Source: an uncultured Lachnospiraceae bacterium (GTDB taxonomy: Bacteria > Bacillota > Clostridia > Lachnospirales > Lachnospiraceae). Taken from it: a DNA stretch of 6,015 bases. The notes under the pieces were generated by a model. It ran no database searches. It saw only the letters and a list, made by a program, of their open reading frames with translations, and was not told the origin of the DNA. The stretch lies in the NCBI GenBank assembly GCA_945787485.1, contig CALZHV010000131.1:1-6015 (forward strand). Reading direction: 5' to 3'. Positions 1-6,015 of this stretch are shown here, in pieces. The translations under genes and the position numbers were made by a program. Each line of letters starts with the position of its first letter. Within the stretch, counting starts at the first letter, position 1.

Positions 1-1
1 T

Positions 2-3000
2 ACCGTAATGGCAACAGTAGATAATAACGGAATAGTTGCAGCAGTTGCTCCGGGAAAAACAGTTATTACGGTTAAATCAGAGTTTGAGGATACTTATGGT
101 AATTCACATATGTATACTAAAGATGTGGATATAACAGTTGCAAAGCCGGAAATAAGCTTAGTGGGGGGATTAGAACAGACAGTTGAAATAACTGAGGATA
201 ATCCAAATCCTATAGTTACATTTAAGGCAAATACATCAAACACCAATGATACGGTGGTATATACATTAACACCAAATGATGCAACAAAGGCAGAACTTGG
301 TGAAAACAGCATCACATTTCATGAACCGGGCATGTATACTCTTACAGCTACACTTCCTACAGGTGATGTAAGTGCAAGTATTATTTACAAGGTAGTTAAA
401 GTGGAAAAGCAGACACCTAAGCCGACTATATCTTCAAGTGTAAAAGAAGTTGATATTAACTTAAGTGAAACAGATTCATTTAACTTAAAGTCAATTCTTA
501 CGTCTTCTGAGCCGGTAATTACTTATGATATTTCCAGCCCTAAAGCACAAATTGCAAATGATATAATAAGCTTTAGTGAAGTAGGATGTTATACAGTTAA
601 GGCAAGTGTAAGCAACACTGCAGGAAGTGCAAATACAACTATAATTTTCCATGTAACAGATACTACAAAAAAAGACAGTGGAACAATTAGCATAAATGGA
701 GCTGACAGCTTTTCTTTAAGTGAAGTTGGAGCAACAGTAAAAGCTGAAGTTAGCGTAACAGAGTACAGTATTTCTGATGTATCATGGGAAAGCAACAATA
801 CAGAGGTGGCAGGTGTTACTAATGGTATTATTACTGCCAACGGAGAAGGAACAGCAATAATTACAGCAACTATTCCAAATGGTCAGTATGTAACATTTAC
901 TGTTAGTGTTAAAGTTTCATCTTTGGAAATTGAATTAAATCAGCCGGTTTCATCAATTGAAGTTGTAAGCGGTGAATATTACAGTGAGAACTTAAAGAAG
1001 TATATTTCATTTAAAAATAATAATGGTGATGTAAATAAGGATTTGGTATGGCGTTCAAGTGATGAAAGCATTGTACAGGTTGTAGACGGATATGTATTAG
1101 GAAAAAATCCGGGAATTGCTGTTGTTATAGCTTACACAGCAGACGGATATTCTGTGTCTTTCCCGCTAACTGTAATAGGAAAACCTGAGCTTTCTGCCAG
1201 TGTAACGGAATATACTGTTGATATGAAAGATGTTAATACCATAACAGGTTTTGGAATTGACTTATCATCGGTAATCAGTCTTAAAAATTCCAACGAAGTA
1301 ATTACATATGAAACATCAAATAATACAGTATTAGATGTAAATAACTCAGGATTTGTTACATTTAAAAATGTTGGAATTGCTTATGTTGTTTCAAAAGCAG
1401 GAAATGAGAAGATTACGTTTACATTCCATGTTATTGATACAACAGTACCGGAACCTATCAGAATAGTGTATACCACAAATGCTGAAAAGAAGTTTGATAT
1501 GGTATTGGGACAGGAACCAAAGGATCTTATTCCAAGTATTTCATTAGTTCAGGATGGAGTTTTAAGTGCACCGGAGGTTAATTCGGAAAATGTAAACTGG
1601 TCATCTGATAATGAAAAAGTGGCAACAGTAGTAAATGGCATGGTAACTCCTGTAAGTGGAGGAAAGGCTGTTATAACTGCTACTACAAAGGACGGATATT
1701 TTGTTACATTTTCCGTTAATGTTTTAGTTAAACCTACTGTAGCATTTGGATTTAACAAGGCAGAAGTTGTGGAAGGAACAGCAGTAGATGTGGCGGTTAA
1801 GATTGCTCCTGAGTATGCAAATGTAACATATGAGGTAGAATTAGACGGTCAAACAGCTGATTCTTCAACATATATGCTTGTTGAAAATGGTGACAGCATA
1901 ACCTTTACACCTCTCGTAAACGGTAATTTTATAGTAAAGGCAAAAGTTACAGCTGATGGAACATCATTTTCTAAAACAGCTGAATTATCAGTAAAATCAT
2001 TAAAGGATGTAGATAGCATAACCTTTACGGAAAATAATAAGATTCTATATACAGGAGATTCTTTTGATTTATCTTCATTAGTATTATGGAATGGAGGAAC
2101 GTCTGAACCTTATAATACGGACATTACATGGACTAGTGCCAATGAAGATGTTGTTTCTGTGGATAAAGCGGGAATAATAAAAGCTAAAAAAGCAGGAATG
2201 ACAGTTATTTATGCTCAAAGCTATAATAACAAACGTGCTAAGATTACCATAGAAGTATTACAGCAGTTAGAAAATATCATTCTTTCTAAAGATAGTATTT
2301 CCCTGTGGGAAGGAGAAAGCGATGATATTGAGATAACTCCGGTACCCGCAGATGCAGATTATGAAAAGGTTGAGTATTCATCAGAGGATGATAGTATTGC
2401 CACAGTGGATGCAAGTGGTGAGATTAAAGCTATTTCAGGTGGAAAGACAAATGTAATTGTAACTGCAAAATATACAGATAAAAATGGAAATCAGGCAACT
2501 ATAGTAAGAAAAGTAAAAGTATTGGTAAAAGCAAGTGTAAAATCAGTTGAAATAAGAACTGTAAGTGCAGACTCACCGGATACAATTTACTCAAAGAAAA
2601 TAGGTGATAAAGTTCAGTTAAAAGCTGTTATTACTCCTGCAAATGCATATGACAAAAAGGTTTTATGGAGCGCAGAGGATGACGGTATTGCTACAGTAGA
2701 CGCAAATGGAATTGTGACTACAAAGGGCAAAGGAACAACTTATATCTATGCAAAGTGCACAAGCGACGGATATGGCATGGATGGAAATGGTACACCGGCA
2801 GTAGGTATGATTAAAATCATAGTTGGTGGAGATGAATATTCTCTTGACATTACGCCGGAAAGAAACATCGTATATCCTGGTGAAAAAATTAAATTTAATG
2901 CAAATCTTCTACCGGAAAATGCTGTTGAAGGTAAGGTTACATGGTCAGCCGACAGTAGTGATATAAGCTTTGATTCAAAGGGATATGCTGCGGTATCTCC

Positions 3001-3859
3001 TGACGCATCAGCAGGACTTATAACTGTAACTGCAACTATGAAATTAGTTGATGGAGATGAGTATAAGGCTGAAGCTTTGGTATACGTTAAAACACCGGTT
3101 AAGACCATTGAATTTGAAAAATCTTCTATGAACTTATACATATATGAAGATGTAAATCTTTCACCGGTATTTAATGGAGGGACAACTGTACCATCAGATA
3201 CAAATATTAATTGGTGTGTAAAGGACAGCAGCATATTATCAGTGGATAGTTATGGAAAAGTTTATGCGAAAAACCTTGGCTCTACATGGGTTTATGCTAC
3301 AGCATATAATGGAAAGAGAGCAGAGATATTTATAAATGTAATAGTTGCTCCAAAAAGCATTAAACTTAGCAGACACGGTATCACATGTTACAGTGGAGAA
3401 AGGGAAAATATAAGTTATACATTTGATCCTGATTACACTACACAAAAGGAAGTAACATGGACGTCAACTAACAAAGATGTAGCATATTACGATACAGAAT
3501 CAAAGAAAATAGTTGCTGTTAGTGGAGGAACATGTTACATAACTGTAACCGCCAATGATACACATTTTGGAAATGTAAGTGACAGGGTTGAGGTTGTAGT
3601 TAAGCAGAGAACAACAGGTATTGAGATTTCAAAATCAAAACTCACAAAGAAAGTGGGTAATATGTTTAAGCTTTCAGCAACAGTGAAACCGTCAAATGCT
3701 TATAATAAGGCTATATATTGGACCAGTTCAAATGTAGCAGTTGCATCTGTTGATGAATTCGGTATTGTAACATGTCATAAAAAGGGAAAGGCTACAATAA
3801 CAGCACTTACAACAGATGGATATGGAGCAAAATGCAAACTTACTGTAAAGAAGGGAAAG
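2..3859 (+). repeat. Array of about fifteen Ig-like modules within the surface protein
   Basis: Approximate module starts, by nucleotide, are 2 (partial), 146, 420, 680, 917, 1181, 1458, 1736, 2000, 2267, 2537, 2831, 3098, 3353 and 3611. Modules 1, 4, 5, 7 and 9-15 look like Big2, with the strand W-S/T-S (examples: VSWESNN, VNWSSDN, ITWTSAN, VTWTSTN, IYWTSSN) followed by a V-D-x-x-G turn. Modules 2, 3, 6 and 8 lack the Trp and instead share an F-x-x-x-G-x-Y-x-V pattern (FHEPGMYTLTA, FSEVGCYTVKA, FKNVGIAYVVS), so they are probably another Ig-like type or diverged Big2. The array is diverged at DNA level with almost no long exact repeats, so it is old and probably stable. Module borders are judged by eye and may be off by several residues. 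Confidence 0.85.
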
Positions 3860-4597
3860 ACCAGGATTAAGTACGGTGTTACAAATGTTAATGGTTTGTA
3901 TATCAGAAAGTCTCCAAGTTTACAGGGGGTTCAGTTAGGAAAGTATAACGCCGGAGTATCGGTTACAATCGTAGGAAAAGTTGGAGAATGGTATAAAATA
4001 AAATACAAATCAGGATATGCATATCTTAGAAGCGCATATGTTACGGTTTTAACTTCAACAGGCAGAAGTTATAAAGGAAATGAATCTAATGCAGTAGTAT
4101 CATCAACTACCGGTATTTATACGGGAGTAGGAACAGGGTTTAATACTGAGGCTCCAAAGGGAACGAGAGTGTTGGTAGTAAACAAGGTTGGAAATTATTA
4201 TAAGATAAAGTACGGTACTAATGCCCTTGGAACAGGATATGTTGCAGTAAACAGTGTAAGTCTTGATAGTGGATTTAAGTACGGTATTGCTACACCTTCT
4301 AAAAAAATTACAAAGAAGAAGGTAAGCAGTACACCGAATATAACATTATTTAGAACTGCAAGAGTTTCATGCAAAACAGCAATTTATTCAAATGCCAGAG
4401 GAACCGGAAGAAAGTTAGGTATTGTTTCAAGAAATACAAGACTTGTACTTAACAGTCAGAAAATTAATGGTTACTATCAGGTGGTATTTAGTAATGGGGT
4501 AATCGGATACGTAAAGGGTTCAAAAATAAAGAAACTTAAATCCTTAGTTAAAAGGAATGTAAATGTAACAAACACTTTTATAAGGTACAATAAATAA
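2..4597 (+). CDS. Large Big2/Ig-like repeat surface protein with C-terminal SH3b domains (5' partial)
   Basis: This is the C-terminal 1,531 codons of a longer protein. The frame is open to the window edge, and the ATG at 8-10 lies inside a Big2 motif (VMATVDNNGIV), so it is an internal Met and not the start; any signal peptide lies off-window. Numbering from that Met, residues 1-1284 form about fifteen Ig-like modules of 80-95 residues, and most carry the Big2 signature: a W-S/T-S-x(2) strand, then V-x-S/T-V-D-x-x-G-x-V, a G-K/G-T turn and I-T-V-T-A. Residues 1285 to about 1513 form three SH3-like units, followed by a basic tail. There is no LPxTG motif, membrane segment or enzyme motif. By family knowledge Big2 arrays act as extracellular stalks or adhesins and SH3b domains bind cell wall; wall-anchored adhesin or fibre is inference. 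The gene ends in tandem stops (TAA TAG) and has its own terminator 18 bases later. Confidence 0.93.
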   Translation, partial: TVMATVDNNGIVAAVAPGKTVITVKSEFEDTYGNSHMYTKDVDITVAKPEISLVGGLEQTVEITEDNPNPIVTFKANTSNTNDTVVYTLTPNDATKAELGENSITFHEPGMYTLTATLPTGDVSASIIYKVVKVEKQTPKPTISSSVKEVDINLSETDSFNLKSILTSSEPVITYDISSPKAQIANDIISFSEVGCYTVKASVSNTAGSANTTIIFHVTDTTKKDSGTISINGADSFSLSEVGATVKAEVSVTEYSISDVSWESNNTEVAGVTNGIITANGEGTAIITATIPNGQYVTFTVSVKVSSLEIELNQPVSSIEVVSGEYYSENLKKYISFKNNNGDVNKDLVWRSSDESIVQVVDGYVLGKNPGIAVVIAYTADGYSVSFPLTVIGKPELSASVTEYTVDMKDVNTITGFGIDLSSVISLKNSNEVITYETSNNTVLDVNNSGFVTFKNVGIAYVVSKAGNEKITFTFHVIDTTVPEPIRIVYTTNAEKKFDMVLGQEPKDLIPSISLVQDGVLSAPEVNSENVNWSSDNEKVATVVNGMVTPVSGGKAVITATTKDGYFVTFSVNVLVKPTVAFGFNKAEVVEGTAVDVAVKIAPEYANVTYEVELDGQTADSSTYMLVENGDSITFTPLVNGNFIVKAKVTADGTSFSKTAELSVKSLKDVDSITFTENNKILYTGDSFDLSSLVLWNGGTSEPYNTDITWTSANEDVVSVDKAGIIKAKKAGMTVIYAQSYNNKRAKITIEVLQQLENIILSKDSISLWEGESDDIEITPVPADADYEKVEYSSEDDSIATVDASGEIKAISGGKTNVIVTAKYTDKNGNQATIVRKVKVLVKASVKSVEIRTVSADSPDTIYSKKIGDKVQLKAVITPANAYDKKVLWSAEDDGIATVDANGIVTTKGKGTTYIYAKCTSDGYGMDGNGTPAVGMIKIIVGGDEYSLDITPERNIVYPGEKIKFNANLLPENAVEGKVTWSADSSDISFDSKGYAAVSPDASAGLITVTATMKLVDGDEYKAEALVYVKTPVKTIEFEKSSMNLYIYEDVNLSPVFNGGTTVPSDTNINWCVKDSSILSVDSYGKVYAKNLGSTWVYATAYNGKRAEIFINVIVAPKSIKLSRHGITCYSGERENISYTFDPDYTTQKEVTWTSTNKDVAYYDTESKKIVAVSGGTCYITVTANDTHFGNVSDRVEVVVKQRTTGIEISKSKLTKKVGNMFKLSATVKPSNAYNKAIYWTSSNVAVASVDEFGIVTCHKKGKATITALTTDGYGAKCKLTVKKGKTRIKYGVTNVNGLYIRKSPSLQGVQLGKYNAGVSVTIVGKVGEWYKIKYKSGYAYLRSAYVTVLTSTGRSYKGNESNAVVSSTTGIYTGVGTGFNTEAPKGTRVLVVNKVGNYYKIKYGTNALGTGYVAVNSVSLDSGFKYGIATPSKKITKKKVSSTPNITLFRTARVSCKTAIYSNARGTGRKLGIVSRNTRLVLNSQKINGYYQVVFSNGVIGYVKGSKIKKLKSLVKRNVNVTNTFIRYNK
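2000..3859 (+). repeat. Duplicated three-module block (modules 9-10-11 and 13-14-15)
   Basis: Modules 9, 10 and 11 (starts 2000, 2267, 2537) match modules 13, 14 and 15 (3098, 3353, 3611) in the same order, at nearly constant offsets of 1098, 1086 and 1074 bases. Diagnostic shared features: 9 and 13 both have NGGT after the second strand and end in V-Y-A-x-x-Y-N-x-K-R-A-x-I. 10 and 14 share I-x-A/V-x-S-G-G in the E-F region and a longer charged loop before the last strand. 11 and 15 share P-A/S-N-A-Y-x-K, D-x-x-G-I-V-T and S/T-D-G-Y-G. Module 12 (2831-3097) sits between the copies and has no partner. An ancient three-module duplication is the simplest reading. Confidence 0.75.
3860..4594 (+). 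other. Three SH3b-like units and basic tail at the C-terminus of the surface protein
   Basis: Unit 1 (about 3860-4051) has the bacterial SH3 pattern: GLYIRKSPS, then LGKYNAG, VTIVGKVGEWYKIKY, SGYAYLRSAYV. Unit 2 (about 4052-4263) repeats it with GIYTGVGTGF, APKGTRVLVVNKVGNYYKIKY and GTGYVAVNSV. Unit 3 (about 4346-4534) is more diverged: TAIYSNARG, KLGIVSRNTRLVL, INGYYQVVFSNGVIGYVKGS. A K/R-rich linker (KKITKKK) separates units 2 and 3, and the protein ends in a short basic stretch. The composition shifts from acidic Ig-like modules to strongly basic here, as expected of a part that binds anionic wall polymers or peptidoglycan. Binding itself is inferred from the family. Confidence 0.82.
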
Positions 4598-4615
4598 TAG
4601 GGATTATTAAAAAGG

Positions 4616-4662
4616 AAGCTGTTGCTAAGGCGGGGTATATACGTTTTAGTAGCAGCTTTTTT
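4616..4662 (+). terminator. Rho-independent terminator of the surface protein gene
   Basis: The left arm 4616-4628 (AAGCTGTTGCTAA) pairs over 13 positions with 4646-4658 (TTAGTAGCAGCTT), with two G-U wobbles and no mismatch. The loop is 17 bases, and the stem runs into six T (4657-4662). It begins 18 bases after the second stop codon of the upstream gene. An A-rich stretch on the left flank (4609-4613) gives a T run on the other strand, so weak action in both directions is possible. Confidence 0.88.
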
Positions 4663-4729
4663 ATCAAAAAACGAATATTCATTGAAATTAGTGGCAAAAC
4701 AAGATAAGATATAGAGGAGATTTTGTAAA

Positions 4730-4891
4730 AATACATATTTGAGGTTTGATAAAGACGTGCAGAAAATGAAGGGTACATATGGAATAGGTTGTATTTCTGA
4801 TTATGAGTCACAGCCATTAATAATACGTTCTATTCATGGAACTTACGCACTTACAACAGTTAGCAAGATTAATAATGTTGACGAACTATGA
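4730..4891 (+). pseudogene. purF: Remnant of a PurF-like amidophosphoribosyltransferase (glutamine amidotransferase domain)
   Basis: The frame starting at 4730 reads about 53 residues to a TGA at 4889-4891. Its core has KMKGTYGIGCISDYE, then QPLIIRSIHGTYALTTV and SKINNVDEL. This lines up with the type 2 amidotransferase domain of PurF, where B. subtilis has GAIGHVRY, QPLLFRS, LALAHNG and a following N-A-T-Q-L; the wording is closer to PurF-like proteins I recall from Clostridia. The intact enzyme, about 450-500 residues, makes phosphoribosylamine in the first committed step of purine synthesis. Here the N-terminal active-site end, the rest of the amidotransferase domain and the whole phosphoribosyltransferase domain are missing. 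Upstream the frame meets a TAG at 4712-4714, and no start codon has a proper ribosome binding site. Beyond the TGA, frame 3 reads on to MSG at 4929-4937 at about the spacing where PurF has MSGG, so the remnant may reach 4937 after another frameshift. It is almost certainly not functional. Confidence 0.72.
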
Positions 4892-4947
4892 AAACACTAA
4901 TCCCCCAGCTAAATATATTAGTTATTCCATGAGTGGGTAATATTTAT

Positions 4948-4954
4948 AAAGAGG
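4948..4954 (+). promoter_or_regulatory. Ribosome binding site of the pyruvyl transferase pseudogene
   Basis: AAAGAGG is followed by seven A bases and then TTG at 4962-4964, a normal 7-base spacing. It decides the choice of TTG as start, because the protein read from there matches the family N-terminus from its first residues. Confidence 0.75.
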
Positions 4955-4961
4955 AAAAAAA

Positions 4962-5972
4962 TTGAAACATATAGCTATAATTACAATTGAATCATTAAAT
5001 TTTGGTAATCGTATTCAGAATTATGCCTTACAGCAAGCTTTACGTTCACTAGGGTATTCAACTAAAACATCCAAATGATATAAAAACAAAAATTGAATAT
5101 TTTCTGCAATTTTTATTACAAACAAAGGGAGCAAAATTTCGACAGTTCGATTCAAATATAGAGTACTCAAATATAATAATTGGCAGGTATGATTACTTGT
5201 TGGACTTATCTGAACAATTTGATTATTTTATTGCTGGTAGCGATCAGGTTTGGAATCCGTATTATGATTTTGTAGGAACCACAGAGCTTCTCGAGTTTGC
5301 GAGACCAGAACAAAGAATTTCATATGCTGCAAGTTTTGGAGTAAATGAGATTTCAGATGAGAAAAAAGAAGTATATGCAAAGAATCTCAGTCAATTCAAA
5401 GCTCTCTCTGTTAGAGAAAAGAGGGGGGCTGAGATTATCAAAGAGCTCACTGACAGAGAGGCAAAGGTTGTACTTGATCCTACTATGCTCTTAACTATTG
5501 AACAATGGTCAAAGGTTGAAAAAAAATCTAAATTTATTCCTAAAAAGAAATATGGTCTCGTTTATTCTCTTGGAGAGAAAAACACAGATTTTGAGAATGC
5601 TATTAATCTTTATGGGAAGGAAATGAAAATTTTTGATATTAGGACTTTACAGAAGAACGGGAGAGAGATTCCTGTCGGTCCTGCTGAGTTCTTATATCTA
5701 ATACATCATGCAGAAATAATTCTTACAGATTCATTCCATCTTCTGTATTCTCTATTCTCTATCACAAGAGGTTTATCACTTTCAAACGTCGTGGTATTGA
5801 TATGAGTTCGAGAATTGTATCGTTGGCTAATACGATTGGGGCAGACGATAAATTAGATGGAAATAATAATTTGGATTGCAGCATGAGTTTGGATTATGAA
5901 ATGGTTGATCAGCTAATTGAGGGCGAACGGAACAAATCCATAAATTTCCTTAAGAAAGCATTAGAGGATTAA
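4962..5972 (+). pseudogene. Polysaccharide pyruvyl transferase family protein, broken by two frameshifts
   Basis: Three pieces in two frames rebuild one protein of about 340 residues; the family (PF04230) usually has about 350-390. Piece 1, 4962-5078: the TTG start gives KHIAIITIESLNFGNRIQNY and ALQQALRSLGYSTKT, the family's nucleotide-fold N-terminus, then a TGA. Piece 2, about 5065-5739: TKGAKFRQF, FIAGSDQVWNP (5230-5259), SYAASFG (5320-5340), LSVREKRGA (5404-5430), VVLDPTMLL and finally LTDSFH (5722-5739). Piece 3, 5742-5969: SVFSILYHKRF, TFKRRGIDMSSR and a C-terminal helix FLKKALED before TAA at 5970-5972. Intact members transfer pyruvate from PEP as a ketal to sugars of exopolysaccharide or wall polymers; the exact substrate cannot be told here. 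The frame of piece 2 alone would run on to a stop at 5803-5805 with a nonsense end after TDSFH. Sequencing or assembly error remains an alternative to real decay. Confidence 0.88.
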
Positions 5973-6015
5973 TAAAGAGGATTTAACTAGGAAAACTAAA
6001 TAATATAATACGGAG
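5973..6015 (+). other. Right-edge intergenic tail, possible ribosome binding site for the next gene
   Basis: After the pseudogene stop the sequence is AT-rich and ends exactly in CGGAG (6011-6015), which could be a Shine-Dalgarno motif for a gene beyond the window. AATATAAT just before it resembles a -10 box, but no -35 is convincing. ATAAAGAGGA at 5972-5981 repeats the ten bases around the ribosome binding site of the pseudogene (4946-4955), yet no start codon follows it. Confidence 0.3.

Larger units (their letters stand above)
4663..4961. other. Intergenic stretch between terminator and pyruvyl transferase gene
   Basis: Apart from the purF remnant in its middle, this stretch holds no intact gene on either strand. 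Positions 4663-4729 are AT-rich; the frame continuous with the remnant reads VAKQD at 4691-4705, faintly like the N-terminal V-A-S-K-x-D of clostridial PurF-like proteins, then a TAG. I see no convincing sigma-70 promoter: TTGACG at 4878-4883 lies inside the remnant and has no -10 box at 16-18 bases. Any promoter for the downstream gene must be weak or of another kind, or the gene is no longer expressed. Confidence 0.55.

Noticed and set aside
8..10. ATG at 8 as the true start of the large gene
   Set aside because: The frame is open to position 2 and the Met lies inside a conserved Big2 strand, so the gene is cut by the window edge.
1895..2028. Exact 14-base repeat AGCATAACCTTTAC at 1895-1908 and 2015-2028
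   Set aside because: Both copies encode SITFT in frame at similar strand positions of neighbouring modules. It is too short to signal a mobile or regulatory repeat.
2746..3234. A 162-codon open frame on the minus strand
   Set aside because: It lies fully inside the Big2 gene, has no recognisable motif, and similar antisense frames recur along the repeat array as by-products of its composition.
4578..4817. A 79-codon minus-strand frame with hydrophobic stretches, resembling a small membrane protein
   Set aside because: It runs through the terminator and antisense to the purF remnant, has no convincing ribosome binding site, and its hydrophobicity follows from AT-rich antisense sequence.
4896..4922. 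Inverted repeat ACTAAT...ATTAGT upstream of the pyruvyl transferase gene
   Set aside because: Six AT-rich pairs around a 15-base loop are expected by chance, and no T run follows.
4888..4931. Mini-ORF MKTLIPQLNILVIP
   Set aside because: It is only 14 codons with no ribosome binding site and overlaps the decayed purF frame.
5197..5805. A 202-residue intact protein starting at TTG 5197
   Set aside because: Homology extends upstream of 5197 in the same frame and continues after TDSFH in another frame, so this is the middle piece of a broken gene. Its last 20 or so residues are out-of-frame nonsense.
4962..5972. Programmed frameshifting to make one protein from the three pieces
   Set aside because: Neither junction has a slippery heptamer with a supporting structure, and two separate programmed shifts in one such enzyme would be without precedent that I know of; decay or sequencing error is simpler.

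Overview
The window comes from an AT-rich genome. Codon choice, Shine-Dalgarno motifs of the GAGG type, a Big2/SH3b surface protein and a PurF-like remnant written in the way I remember from Clostridia all suggest an anaerobic Firmicute, probably Lachnospiraceae. That placement is inference: there is no rRNA or other marker here.

Layout. (1) Positions 2-4597, plus strand: the 3' portion of one very large surface-protein gene, cut by the left window edge. It encodes about fifteen Ig-like modules, mostly bacterial Ig-like domain group 2 (Big2), then three bacterial SH3-type domains and a short basic tail. (2) A clear rho-independent terminator at 4616-4662. (3) An intergenic stretch of about 300 bases that is not empty: 4730-4891, possibly to 4937, holds a decayed piece of a PurF-like glutamine amidotransferase domain, lying on the plus strand without start, active-site end or C-terminal half. 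(4) Positions 4962-5972, plus strand: a polysaccharide pyruvyl transferase family gene with a good ribosome binding site and a TTG start, broken by two frameshifts. Its three parts rejoin into a nearly full-length protein. (5) A 43-base tail ending in CGGAG, perhaps the ribosome binding site of a gene beyond the right edge.

How they fit. The large protein is probably an exported, wall-associated fibre whose SH3-like domains hold it to the cell wall. Pyruvyl transferases decorate surface polysaccharides or wall polymers, so the broken gene fits a cell-surface or exopolysaccharide neighbourhood. The terminator separates the two, so they are not an operon. A purF scrap and a doubly frameshifted gene side by side point to a recombining, decaying stretch downstream of the surface protein gene. 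I found no mobile element, CRISPR array, RNA gene or convincing new system. The most interesting points are the block-duplicated architecture of the large protein and the two unlisted gene remnants.
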